Below, piece after piece: positions 1 through 7,841 of a DNA stretch of 21,008 bases. The DNA is from COMBO-56-21 sp041559015 (lineage in GTDB: Archaea > Thermoplasmatota > Thermoplasmata > UBA10834). The notes beneath the pieces are model-generated. The model had not been told where the DNA came from. It did no database searches and was given only the letters and a program-made list of their open reading frames with translations. Position 1 is the first letter of the stretch; each line of letters starts with the position of its first letter. A program made the position numbers and the translations under genes. Where the stretch lies: assembly GCA_041559015.1 (NCBI GenBank), contig JBFFED010000035.1:1-21008 (forward strand). The letters run 5' to 3'.

Positions 1-749
1 GGAGGATATTCATCTCCCACCTCCCTGCGGACCACTTCCTGGGCCTGCCGGGGCTGATCCAGAGCATGAGCATGAACGGTCGCGAGGACCCGCTAGAGGT
101 GTATGGGCCCGAGGACACAGCATCGAATGTGAGGCAGATGCTAGGCCTCGGATACTTCAAGGGCGGGTTCGAGGTCGTCCCCCGGGACATCAAGCCGAGG
201 GAAACCCTGGACTTCTCATCCTATTGCGTCAGTTCCGTCGAGGCCGAGCATACCATACCATCGCTCGCCTATTCCCTCGAGGAGGCAGCCCGCCCAGGGC
301 GGTTCGATCTGCAGAAAGCGAAGGCATTGGGGATCCCTGAAGGACCGATGTTTCGGAGGCTGCAGCAGGGTAAGTCTGTGACTGTCAAGGGTCGGAGGAT
401 AGAGCCGGGCGACGTGCTCGGTCCCCTCAGGGCCGGGAGGAAGGTCGTCTACACTGGCGACACCAGGCCATCATCGAGGATAGTGCAGTTCGCCAAAGGG
501 GCTGATGTGCTCATACACGACTGCACTATGGACTCGTCCCACTCCGCCCTCGCATCGGAATTCGGGCACTCGACCGCGGCGGAGGCTGCCAGGGTCGCTC
601 TGGAGGCGGGTGTCAGGACGCTGTTCCTGGTGCATCTCAGCCCAAGATATGACACCCACGAGGTCCTCGAGCGGGAGGCGAAGGGCGTGTTTAAGAACTC
701 CAGGGTCGCTGAGGACCTGTCCGAGCACATGGTCCGGTACAGGGATTGA
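1..749 (+). CDS. rnz: Ribonuclease Z (3' part; start lies before the window)
   Basis: This is the C-terminal part of a metallo-beta-lactamase-fold tRNA 3'-end endonuclease, which removes the 3' trailer from pre-tRNAs in the cytoplasm. The frame is open from base 3, so the gene begins outside the window; the ATG at 66 is internal. Family landmarks run in order: the metal-motif segment HLPADHFLGLPGL at 18-56, the EAEHTIPSLAY histidine segment, the FDLQKAKALGIPEGP segment typical of RNase Z, VVYTGDTRP with the metal-bridging Asp, LIHDCTMD, FGHSTAAEAA, and the final metal histidine in LVHLSPRY. The odd point is motif II: the family has HxHxDH and here the second His is Pro (codon CCT at 24-26). 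The other ligands look intact. The DUF1028 gene follows after 23 bases and is probably co-transcribed. Family assignment is firm; activity is uncertain because of the Pro. Confidence 0.9.
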   Translation, partial: RIFISHLPADHFLGLPGLIQSMSMNGREDPLEVYGPEDTASNVRQMLGLGYFKGGFEVVPRDIKPRETLDFSSYCVSSVEAEHTIPSLAYSLEEAARPGRFDLQKAKALGIPEGPMFRRLQQGKSVTVKGRRIEPGDVLGPLRAGRKVVYTGDTRPSSRIVQFAKGADVLIHDCTMDSSHSALASEFGHSTAAEAARVALEAGVRTLFLVHLSPRYDTHEVLEREAKGVFKNSRVAEDLSEHMVRYRD

Positions 750-761
750 GATGGTATCTGC

Positions 762-769
762 GGAGGGGG
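762..769 (+). promoter_or_regulatory. Shine-Dalgarno site for the DUF1028 gene
   Basis: A strong purine-rich site (GGAGGGGG) lies 3 bases before the ATG at 773. It favours that ATG over the in-frame TTG at 746, which overlaps the RNase Z stop codon and has no such site. Confidence 0.6.
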
Positions 770-772
770 AAG

Positions 773-1447
773 ATGGAGAGGGGGACCTTCTCGATTGTGG
801 CAAGGGATGGTAAGACGGGAGAGTTCGGGGTCGGCTCAGCCACTGCGGCCCCGTGCGTGGGAGCGTTTCTCCCGTTTGCGGAGGCCAGTGTAGGCGCTAT
901 CGCGACCCAGGCCTGGGTGAATGTCAACCTGGGATATCAGGGGCTTGCCCTCATCAGGTCTGGCCTGTCCGTGAAGGGGGCCCTTGAGAGTCTGCTCTCT
1001 GAAGACCAGGGGAGGGAGCGGAGGCAGGTGATAGGTATCGACGCTGGAGGATGCTTCGGCTTCACTGGCGATGACTGCACGGGCGAGAAGGCCCACAGGT
1101 TGTACGAGGACTTCGCGGTCGCCGGGAACATACTCACGGAGACGTCCGTCCTGAACAAGATGGCCGAGGCCTTCATGAGGTCTAGGGGTGAGCTGTCGCA
1201 CAGGATACTGTCGGCGGTTCAGGCAGGCCAGGCCGCGGGCGGGGACAGGAGGGGGAAGATGTCTGCGACGCTCCTGGTTGCCTCGAGCAGGCCCAAACTG
1301 TACCACGACCTCAGAATAGACCTCAGCAGCGATCCTGTCAGGGACATTGGCAGGCTCTACGAGAAGTGCAAACGGCTCCAGGACGAGTTCGGGGATGAGG
1401 ACGACAGCGAGATCCTGGCCTACAAGGTGGCCAAGGTCCTCAAGTGA
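773..1447 (+). CDS. DUF1028 family protein (Ntn-hydrolase-like fold)
   Basis: A 224-residue protein of the DUF1028 family. Seen in the sequence: the N-terminal TFSIVARDGKTGEFGVG, then VGAIATQAWVNVNLGYQGL, then FTGDDC, and the late AGNILTETSV and AGQAAGGDRRGKMSATLLV segments, all characteristic of the family. Members are grouped with N-terminal-nucleophile (Ntn)-like hydrolases, but no reaction has been settled. Their genes often lie near peptide or amino-acid metabolism, which fits the peptide transporter ATPases just downstream. The protein lacks the extra C-terminal domain found in longer members and ends in an acidic tail. There is no signal peptide, so it is probably cytoplasmic. The start at 773 was chosen from the Shine-Dalgarno site and from alignment of TFSIVARD to the usual N-terminus. 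Confidence 0.85.
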   Translation: MERGTFSIVARDGKTGEFGVGSATAAPCVGAFLPFAEASVGAIATQAWVNVNLGYQGLALIRSGLSVKGALESLLSEDQGRERRQVIGIDAGGCFGFTGDDCTGEKAHRLYEDFAVAGNILTETSVLNKMAEAFMRSRGELSHRILSAVQAGQAAGGDRRGKMSATLLVASSRPKLYHDLRIDLSSDPVRDIGRLYEKCKRLQDEFGDEDDSEILAYKVAKVLK

Positions 1448-1646
1448 CAGCGACACCCGTCCTGGCTGACGCCTGGACGTCACGCATGCCGGTCGCAACA
1501 GCGATATCTGTCGCCCCGATAGCCATTTATAGCGAAACCAGTTTCCAGGGATGTCCAGAGCGGAGAGGGCGCACTGAGTTCACCTGCCTCAGTCGCTCGG
1601 GATGTTGGACAACCGACAACTGAATTTGTTGAGGGGGAACTGACTG
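1448..1646 (+). promoter_or_regulatory. Intergenic promoter region with TATA-like box
   Basis: About 200 bases without a convincing gene. An AT-rich ATTTATA stands out at 1525-1531 in otherwise GC-rich sequence and could be the TATA box of the transporter genes; initiation would fall near 1550 and leave a leader of about 90 bases. A GAGGGGG Shine-Dalgarno site lies at 1631-1637, 9 bases before the ATG at 1647. I see no tRNA, hairpin terminator or riboswitch here. Confidence 0.4.
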
Positions 1647-2612
1647 ATGGTGCTGTTGGAGGTAGACGGACTAAAGACTTACTTCAAGACCCAGGAAGGC
1701 ACGCTCAAGGCAGTCGATGGTATCAGCTTTGACCTCGACCGCGGACAGGCGATGGGATTGGCCGGAGAGTCCGGTTGCGGAAAGACCACCGCGGCGCTGT
1801 CAATCATGAAGCTGCTCCCTGCGAATGGCTTCATCGCGGGGGGGAGCATCAACTTCATGGGCCAAGATATGTCGAAGGTCACGGGCGACAAGCTCAGGGC
1901 CATAAGGTGGAGAGACATATCCATCATATTCCAGGGCGCGATGAACGCTCTGAACCCCGTCAAGAGGGTCGGAGACCAGATCGTCGAGCCCATACTTCTC
2001 CACGAGAAGGTGGACGAAGCTGTGGCAATCAAGAGGGTCAAGGAGTTGTTCGAGCTCGTAGGCATCAACCCGAACAGGATCAGGGAGTACCCGCACGAGT
2101 TCAGTGGCGGCATGAGGCAGAGAGTGATGATCGCCATGGCCCTGGCCTGCAGGCCGAAGCTCGTCATCTGCGACGAGCCGACGACCGCTCTCGACGTCAT
2201 GATTCAGGCCCAGATCCTGCAGCTGTTGAAGAGCTTGCAGCAGGAGCTGGAGCTCGCCATGATAATCATCTCGCACGACCTATCTGTCCTGGCGGAGACA
2301 TGCGACCAGCTGTCGATCATGTACGCGGGGAAGATAGTCGAGCGCGCTTCCGCGGTGGAGGTCTTCTCCAACCCGCAGCACCCTTACACGAAGGGGCTAA
2401 TCGCGGCGTTCCCGAACATCAGGGGGGACCGCAAGATGCCCGCATCCATAGCCGGCAACCCGCCGAACCTGATAAACGCGCCTCTAGGATGCAGGTTCGC
2501 CGACAGGTGCTACGCGAAACAGGACAGGTGCTTGGAGGAGGAACCGCCTCTGATCGAGGTGTTGCCTGGTCACTTCGCTGCGTGTCACTTCGTCAAGCCA
2601 GGGGGGGTGTGA
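1647..2612 (+). CDS. dppD: Oligopeptide/dipeptide ABC transporter ATPase, DppD/OppD type
   Basis: A 321-residue nucleotide-binding subunit of a peptide (or nickel/oligosaccharide-type) importer, acting on the cytoplasmic face of the membrane. Walker A GESGCGKTT is at residues 40-48, the Q-loop glutamine at Q96 (IIFQGAMNALNP), the signature FSGGMRQR at 152-159, Walker B LVICDEPTTALD around 172-183 and the switch histidine at H210. The C-terminus carries the oligopeptide-transporter extension (PQHPYTKGL) and four cysteines (C282, C288, C295, C313); in structurally studied DppD proteins this region holds an iron-sulfur cluster. The paired ATPase follows after 3 bases. No permease or substrate-binding protein gene lies on either side, so the substrate cannot be read from context beyond the peptidase genes nearby. 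Confidence 0.93.
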   Translation: MVLLEVDGLKTYFKTQEGTLKAVDGISFDLDRGQAMGLAGESGCGKTTAALSIMKLLPANGFIAGGSINFMGQDMSKVTGDKLRAIRWRDISIIFQGAMNALNPVKRVGDQIVEPILLHEKVDEAVAIKRVKELFELVGINPNRIREYPHEFSGGMRQRVMIAMALACRPKLVICDEPTTALDVMIQAQILQLLKSLQQELELAMIIISHDLSVLAETCDQLSIMYAGKIVERASAVEVFSNPQHPYTKGLIAAFPNIRGDRKMPASIAGNPPNLINAPLGCRFADRCYAKQDRCLEEEPPLIEVLPGHFAACHFVKPGGV

Positions 2613-2615
2613 GCG

Positions 2616-3725
2616 ATGACAAAGGATCTTCTGCAGGTTGCGGATCTCCAGGTCTGGTTCCAGGTGAGGCGCGGGTTCGTGGAGAGCCTCACCTCGAAGG
2701 AACAGAAGTTCGTGAAAGCGGTCGACGGCGTGTCCTTCAATATCAAGGAGAGGGAGATATTCTGCCTTGTGGGCGAATCTGGATGCGGCAAGACGACCAC
2801 GGGCAAGGCGATACTGAGGCTGGTCGAGCCGACCGGCGGCAATGTGTTGTACTACGGCTCCGGGCTGAGCGCGGCCAAGATAAAGGAAGCCATTGAGAGG
2901 TCCGTCTCGAAGAAGCTCATGACGAAGAAGGAAGCGGAGGAAGCGCTCGCGATGGGCGCCATCGACGTCAGGAAGCTCACGAAGGACAAGATGAAGATGC
3001 TCCGACAGAAAATGCAGATGATCTTCCAGGACCCGTACGAGTCCCTGAACCCCAAGCAGTCCATATACGATATCGTCGCTGAACCGCTGATGGTCAACAA
3101 CATCGGCGCCAACGAGGCTGACAGGGAGAAGCGGGTGGCTAAAGCGCTGGAGGACTCTGGCCTGAGGCCCCCGAAGGACTTCATGTGGAGGTATCCGCAC
3201 GAGGTCTCCGGCGGCCAGAGGCAGAGGGTCGGCATCGCTGGCGCGCTTGTGCTCGAGCCTCAATTCCTAGTCGCAGATGAGCCCGTGTCCATGCTTGATG
3301 TGTCAATCAGGTCTGAGATCCTCAAGCTGATGCTGGACCTGAGGGACAAGAAGGGCCTGACTTACCTGTTCATCACGCACGACCTCAGCGTCGCGTACGT
3401 GTTCAGCGACAGGATAGGCATCATGTACCTTGGCAAGATAGTCGAGCTCGGGCCCACTGAAGAGGTCATCAAGAAGCCGATGCACCCCTACACCAAGGCC
3501 CTCATCTCTGTCGTGCCAAAGCCCGACCCGAGGATGAAGACCGAGAAGATCATCCTCAAGGGTGAGAGGCCGGACCCTGCCCACATACCTATGGGATGCA
3601 GGTTCCACCCGAGGTGCCCGTACATGATGGAGAAGTGCAAGGAGATGGAGCCTGAAGAGATATTCGTCTCGAAGGAGCACTGGGTCTCCTGCTGGCTGGC
3701 GACCGGCGAAGGTAAGGCCGAATGA
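2616..3725 (+). CDS. dppF: Oligopeptide/dipeptide ABC transporter ATPase, DppF/OppF type
   Basis: A 369-residue second ATPase that would pair with the DppD-like subunit. Walker A GESGCGKTT is at 53-61, Q-loop Q138 (MIFQDPYESLNP), signature VSGGQRQR at 197-204, Walker B FLVADEPVSMLD around 217-228, H255, and the C-terminal HPYTKALIS plus GCRFHPRCPYMMEKC cysteine segment. The Walker A lysine to Q-loop distance is about 79 residues against about 50 in the neighbouring DppD, because of a charged, probably helical insert around residues 83-125 (KIKEAIERSVSKKL, then KKEAEEALAMG). The stop codon overlaps the next start in an ATGA, so the P1 peptidase is likely translationally coupled. Assignment to the family is firm; the transported substrate is inferred. 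Confidence 0.92.
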   Translation: MTKDLLQVADLQVWFQVRRGFVESLTSKEQKFVKAVDGVSFNIKEREIFCLVGESGCGKTTTGKAILRLVEPTGGNVLYYGSGLSAAKIKEAIERSVSKKLMTKKEAEEALAMGAIDVRKLTKDKMKMLRQKMQMIFQDPYESLNPKQSIYDIVAEPLMVNNIGANEADREKRVAKALEDSGLRPPKDFMWRYPHEVSGGQRQRVGIAGALVLEPQFLVADEPVSMLDVSIRSEILKLMLDLRDKKGLTYLFITHDLSVAYVFSDRIGIMYLGKIVELGPTEEVIKKPMHPYTKALISVVPKPDPRMKTEKIILKGERPDPAHIPMGCRFHPRCPYMMEKCKEMEPEEIFVSKEHWVSCWLATGEGKAE

Positions 3726-4816
3726 GGCCGAGAGCTAGAGACGCGGGCGTCTGGTTCGGGGAGGTCCCCCCTGGCCCAAGGAACATGCTCACGGACGTCC
3801 CCGGTGTGCTCGTGGGGCACTGCTCTATCATCAGGGGGAATGGCCCTCTCAGGCCGGGCGAGGGCCCGGTCAGGACAGGCGTGACCGCGATCCTGCCCCA
3901 CGACGGCAGCATGTACGAGAGGCCGGTCAAGGGCACATACTTCGACTTCAACGGCTGTGGAGGGCTCGGGGGGGCGCTTCAGATAAACGAGTTCGGCGTC
4001 ATCGACACCCCCATAATGCTCACGAACACGATGTCCATGGGGACTGTATCGGACGCCCTTGTCAAGCACATGGTCAAGGATAACCCCAGCGCTGGCATCA
4101 CCAACGACACCATCATACCTGTAGTAGCCGAATGCGACGACAGCCACCTGAACGATTCCCAGGGACTCCATGTCAAGGACGAGCATGTCCTCGCAGCCCT
4201 CTCGTCGGCTGGAAAGGATGTGCACGAGGGAGCGGTCGGGGCGGGCACAGGCATGGTGTGCCACGATTACAAGGGGGGAATTGGCACCTCCTCAAGGGTC
4301 GTGTCGACCTCCTCCGGGAAATACACTCTCGGAACCCTGGTGCTGTCGAACCACGGGGAGTGGAACGAGCTCAGGATAGACGGTGTGCCTGTCGGGAGTA
4401 TCCTGGGTGCGCCCCCGACCAAGCGGAAGGAACATGGGTCGATAGTCATGTTGGTCGGCACTGACGCCCCCCTGGACTCCAGGCAACTTCAGAGGGTCGC
4501 AAGGCGTGCGATCATGGGGTTGGCCATCACGGGCTCGTCCTCGCACAACGGCAGCGGTGACATAGTCCTTGCGTTCTCGACCGCTAACATCGTCGACAGG
4601 TTCGCCAAGGACGGGCTCGTCTCGGAGAGGCTGATGAGGGACATAGACATCAACCCCCTGTTCAGGGCCACTGTCGACTCGACCGCTGAGTCCATAATCA
4701 ACTCGCTCTTCAAGGCGGAGACGATGGAAGGCAGGGACGGGAACATCGCGACCGGCCTGCCGATAGATCATACGCTGGAGATCCTGAGGGATCACGGTCG
4801 CCTCAAGGGCAGGTAG
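3722..4816 (+). CDS. P1 family peptidase (DmpA / L-aminopeptidase-D-esterase type)
   Basis: A 364-residue member of the P1 (DmpA-like) family of Ntn-type peptidases, which cut themselves before a serine or threonine to expose the nucleophile. Characterised members remove N-terminal residues from peptides, including D-Ala amides or esters and beta-amino-acid peptides. Seen: LTDVPGVLVGH at the N-terminus, FDFNGCGGLGGALQINEFG, a glycine-rich GAVGAGTGM, the conserved N210 in LSNHGEWNELRIDGVPVG, the presumed cleavage site G239-S240 in EHGSIVMLVGTDAPL, and NGSGDIVLAFST. All key elements are present, so self-processing is expected. The start overlaps the DppF stop by 4 bases, tying it to the transporter operon and suggesting a role in trimming imported peptides. 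There is no signal peptide. Confidence 0.92.
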   Translation: MRPRARDAGVWFGEVPPGPRNMLTDVPGVLVGHCSIIRGNGPLRPGEGPVRTGVTAILPHDGSMYERPVKGTYFDFNGCGGLGGALQINEFGVIDTPIMLTNTMSMGTVSDALVKHMVKDNPSAGITNDTIIPVVAECDDSHLNDSQGLHVKDEHVLAALSSAGKDVHEGAVGAGTGMVCHDYKGGIGTSSRVVSTSSGKYTLGTLVLSNHGEWNELRIDGVPVGSILGAPPTKRKEHGSIVMLVGTDAPLDSRQLQRVARRAIMGLAITGSSSHNGSGDIVLAFSTANIVDRFAKDGLVSERLMRDIDINPLFRATVDSTAESIINSLFKAETMEGRDGNIATGLPIDHTLEILRDHGRLKGR

Positions 4817-4839
4817 TAGTGGTGGGGCCCCCAGGATAG

Positions 4840-4845
4840 TTTTTT
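4840..4845 (+). terminator. Possible T-run terminator after the P1 peptidase
   Basis: A run of six T follows a GC-rich stretch, 24 bases after the P1 peptidase stop. Archaeal termination often uses such T-runs. It sits in an 83-base gap before the M20 gene, so readthrough is possible. Confidence 0.35.
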
Positions 4846-4899
4846 GGGCTCGGAGGGTCATCCTCGAGGCGATACAGACAAGCATCTTGGAGGACTTGA

Positions 4900-6117
4900 A
4901 TGCCTAAGAGTCGCAAGGACGTCCTGACCAGGGTTCAACGCGCAGTCAAGAGGAACGAGATAGAGAAGCTCGTCAAGGACCTTGTGAGGATTCCCAGTCA
5001 CGGGGACGTGCCCACCCAGGAGAAGGAGGTCGCGGAGCATCTGAACCGGTTCCTGAAGGACCAGGGCGTCGAGTCCAAGCTGAGGACCGTGGAGAAGGAC
5101 AGGCCGAATGTGATAGCTGTCGTTAAGGGCTTTGGCCGCGGGAAGAGCCTCATGTTGAACGGACATACTGACACCGTCCCCGCATACGACATGAACATAC
5201 CGCCATTCAAGCCAGATGTCAGGAACGGGCGGCTGTACGGCCGCGGTTCGCTCGACATGAAGGGGGGCCTGGGGTCGATGGCGATGGCTTTGGTCGCCAT
5301 CGAGAGGTCGAAGGTCGAACTGGAAGGTGACCTCTACCTCACAGGCGTAGTGGGCGAGGAGCGCAGGAGCGAGGGCACGGAGAACATCATCCTCAAAGGG
5401 CCAAAGGCGGACATGGTGATAGTGGGCGAGCCCACCGACCTCGAGATACAGCCCTCCCATAGAGGGCTCGAGTGGCTCGAGGTGCACTTCTACGGCAAGG
5501 CGGCCCACGGCGGTCAGGCGGACAGAGGGGTGAACGCCATCTCCATGGCCGCCCGATTCGTCTGCAAGGTCGAGGAGGAGCTCATCCCGAAGCTGAGGGA
5601 ACGCAAGGCGAAGTACACCCTGCCGCCCACGCTCAACCTGGGGGTCATCCAGGGCGGCCAGCAGCCAAGTTCCGTGGCCGACCACTGCGTGGTCAAGATC
5701 GACCGCAGGTGGGTGCCTGAGGAGACGCTGCAGCAGGTGTTCGGGGAGATTCACCACATCTTCGACGACCTGAAGAAGGAAGATCCGGGGTTCAAGGCGG
5801 AGCTTAAGCGAGACCCGGCGAACATGAAGACGATGACGCACGTGCCGAACGTTGTCAGGACTGACCACAGGTTAGTGGTCTCCCTTGGCAAGGCGATCAG
5901 GGGCGTGACTGGCAGGCCTGCAAAGATCGCTACATTCTGGGGCTGGACGGACGCAGCGCTCATGACTCACTTCGGCAAGATGCCCGCTGTGGTGTTCGGG
6001 CCAGGAGGTGCCGGGGCACATTCCAGGGTGGAGTATGTCCTGGTGGAGGACCTCGTCCGATGCACCCAGGTCTACTCGATGACGGCCCTGGACATATGCA
6101 TGCCTGACGCGGGCTAG
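4900..6117 (+). CDS. M20 family metallopeptidase (ArgE/DapE/ACY1-like)
   Basis: A 405-residue cytoplasmic two-metal amidase or carboxypeptidase. Expected ligands are present: H89 in LNGHTDTVP, D119 in GRGSLDMKGG, the catalytic and metal pair E153/E154 in VVGEERRSEGT, E177 in VIVGEPTD, the dimerisation-domain histidine in GKAAHGG, and H374 in GAGAHSRVEYV. Family members remove acyl or succinyl groups from amino acids (ArgE, DapE) or cleave peptides and N-acyl amino acids; the sequence alone does not choose between these. A GGAGG at 4889-4893 supports the ATG at 4900. The gene lies just after the P1 peptidase and ends on the same CTAG as the convergent D-aminoacylase, consistent with a peptide or acyl-amino-acid degradation cluster. 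Confidence 0.9.
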   Translation: MPKSRKDVLTRVQRAVKRNEIEKLVKDLVRIPSHGDVPTQEKEVAEHLNRFLKDQGVESKLRTVEKDRPNVIAVVKGFGRGKSLMLNGHTDTVPAYDMNIPPFKPDVRNGRLYGRGSLDMKGGLGSMAMALVAIERSKVELEGDLYLTGVVGEERRSEGTENIILKGPKADMVIVGEPTDLEIQPSHRGLEWLEVHFYGKAAHGGQADRGVNAISMAARFVCKVEEELIPKLRERKAKYTLPPTLNLGVIQGGQQPSSVADHCVVKIDRRWVPEETLQQVFGEIHHIFDDLKKEDPGFKAELKRDPANMKTMTHVPNVVRTDHRLVVSLGKAIRGVTGRPAKIATFWGWTDAALMTHFGKMPAVVFGPGGAGAHSRVEYVLVEDLVRCTQVYSMTALDICMPDAG

Positions 6118-7724
6118 CACACGCTCGGCAAGTGCCTCAGGACAAGGCCAGCGCGCTCCTTTGTATGCTCGCCGGACTCAATCGTGACAGCGCCGTTAAC
6201 GAGCACATGGACAATCCCCTCTGGATACGCATGGGAGTTCTCGTAGGTCGCTTTGTCGCACACTCTCTTCGGGTCGAACACGACGATGTCCGCGTTCATC
6301 CCGCACGCAAGGACTCCCCTGTCCCTGAGCCCTATCCTCTCCGCAGGGAGGGAGGTCATCTTCCTGACGGCGTCTTCGAGCGAAAGGAGCCCTCGGTCTA
6401 GGGCGTAGTTACGCAGTACCCTCGGGAACGTGCCGTATGCCCTCGGGTGCGACGCGTTCTCGCCCATGGGGCCGTAAGGCGCCTCAGCCTCACCATCAGA
6501 ACCTATCGAGGCCAGGGGATGGGTGATGACCTTGACCACGTCTTCCTCGGAGATCTCGTGGAACACCGCCCCCGCCATCAGCCCCTCCTCAACCATGATG
6601 TCCATTGCGATCTCGGCAGGTTCTCGGCCCGCCTGATGCGCGACCTCGGCCACTGACATGTTCTCGAACCGCCGGAAGAGGTCGCTCCTAAGGCCGATCA
6701 GACAGATGTTCTCCCAACCGTCCTCGGCAGCGGTGGCCTCCCACTCCTCAGACGGCTCAGTCATCTGCGCTTTGGCCTTGCTCCTAGTCTCTGGGTCCCT
6801 CAAACGAGCGATTATCGAATCCTTGGTGCCCTCCCTCATCCAGGGAGGCAGTATCGTGTCGAGGGCTGTGCACGAAGCAGTATAGGGATAGACATCGAAG
6901 GCGACATCCACCCCGGACTTCCTGGCATCCTCAATCATCTCTATCGTTCGGGAGACGTTCCCCCAGGAGCTCCTCCCGCAGGCCTTATGGTGTGATATCT
7001 GAACGCGCGTATTCGCCCGTCTGCCTATCTCGATGGCCTCCTGGACCGCCTTGACCAGGGTTCGTCCCTCTCCCCGTATGTGGCTGGCGTAGAAGCCCCC
7101 CAGGGATGCGGAGACAGTGGCCAAAGCGACGAGCTCGTCAGTGTCGGCGTAGCATCCAGGCGCGTATATCAGTCCTGACGAGAGCCCGTAAGCGCCCTGG
7201 AGCATCGCGTCCGCGAGCATGCTCTTCATCTCGGACAGCTCTGCCTCTGAAGGCCTCTCGTCGCGGTTTCCCATTACCGCTTCCCTGAGCGTGCTGGCGC
7301 CCACCAGGGTGGCGACGTTGACCGATGTCCTCATGTTTGACAGCCTCAGGAAATACTCGTCCAGGGTCCCCCAGTCCACGCTGACATCCAGCTTGAGTCC
7401 GTAGTCCAGAAGCGCCTCCCTGGCCAACCCGAGCGCGGGCGCGGGTGAGCCACCGCAATTGCCGACGAGTTCCGTCGTCACCCCCTGTCTTATCTTGCTC
7501 TCCGCCAGGGGGTTCGCGAGAAGGTGTATCTCCGAATGCGAGTGAATGTCGATGAATCCAGGACACACGATCATGCCTGAGGCGTCGATAAGCATGCTCG
7601 CGCTGGCCTCGGAGCGCTTGTAGACGCCCGTAATCTTGGACCCGTCCACGGCGATGTCCCTGGGAACGCGCTCTGCCCCCGTTCCATCAATCAGAGTGCC
7701 GCCCTTGATGAGTATGTCGTGCAT
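6114..7724 (-). CDS. N-acyl-D-amino-acid deacylase (D-aminoacylase) family amidohydrolase
   Basis: A 536-residue amidohydrolase-superfamily enzyme that would hydrolyse N-acyl-D-amino acids or related amides. Typical features counted from the ATG at 7724: the opening DILIKGGTLIDGTG, the metal motif GFIDIHSHSE (H61, H63), C90 in GVTTELVGNCGGSPAP (the metal-binding Cys of known D-aminoacylases), GAYGLSSGLIYAPG, the histidines of FYASHIRGEG (H215) and VQISHHKACG, the YPYTASCTAL segment, and the late IGSDGEA aspartate. The frame is open further back to a GTG at 7808, but those 28 residues do not fit the family, the enzyme fold begins exactly at MHDILIKGG, and a weak AAGGGA site precedes the ATG at 7724. 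Divergent from the epimerase gene; convergent with the M20 gene. Confidence 0.88.
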   Translation of the reverse strand: MHDILIKGGTLIDGTGAERVPRDIAVDGSKITGVYKRSEASASMLIDASGMIVCPGFIDIHSHSEIHLLANPLAESKIRQGVTTELVGNCGGSPAPALGLAREALLDYGLKLDVSVDWGTLDEYFLRLSNMRTSVNVATLVGASTLREAVMGNRDERPSEAELSEMKSMLADAMLQGAYGLSSGLIYAPGCYADTDELVALATVSASLGGFYASHIRGEGRTLVKAVQEAIEIGRRANTRVQISHHKACGRSSWGNVSRTIEMIEDARKSGVDVAFDVYPYTASCTALDTILPPWMREGTKDSIIARLRDPETRSKAKAQMTEPSEEWEATAAEDGWENICLIGLRSDLFRRFENMSVAEVAHQAGREPAEIAMDIMVEEGLMAGAVFHEISEEDVVKVITHPLASIGSDGEAEAPYGPMGENASHPRAYGTFPRVLRNYALDRGLLSLEDAVRKMTSLPAERIGLRDRGVLACGMNADIVVFDPKRVCDKATYENSHAYPEGIVHVLVNGAVTIESGEHTKERAGLVLRHLPSVC

Positions 7725-7810
7725 CTGCTTCCCTTGAGGTATGGCCGCTTGAGGTACAACCCCAGGATGGCTATTGAAGGTTTCTGGCGCCGCCATGCCG
7801 TCGGTCACGG

Positions 7811-7818
7811 TTTATATC
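7811..7818 (+). promoter_or_regulatory. TATA-like box for the epimerase gene (probably leaderless mRNA)
   Basis: TTTATATC is centred about 27 bases before the ATG at 7842, the usual archaeal distance from TATA box to transcription start. There is no Shine-Dalgarno site at a usable distance before that ATG, so the mRNA is probably leaderless. Read on the other strand the same box (GATATAAA) could drive the D-aminoacylase gene with a leader of about 60 bases. Confidence 0.6.
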
Positions 7819-7841
7819 CCCAGTCGTCATCTGGGTCAAGG

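Noticed and set aside
1775..2896. 373-residue + strand frame overlapping the DppD gene
   Set aside because: It overlaps clear ABC ATPase coding sequence in another frame and has low-complexity Arg/Gly/His content without motifs.
4858..5868. 336-residue - strand frame opposite the M20 gene
   Set aside because: It is the antisense shadow of a gene with all M20 metal ligands and has no recognisable features of its own.
7725..7808. Longer D-aminoacylase starting at the GTG at 7808
   Set aside because: The extra 28 residues do not resemble the family, and the usual fold begins at the ATG at 7724; the first upstream starts lie ahead of the likely transcription start.
7719..7841. Longer epimerase starting at the ATG at 7719
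   Set aside because: It would add 41 unrelated residues and place the TATA-like box inside the coding region.
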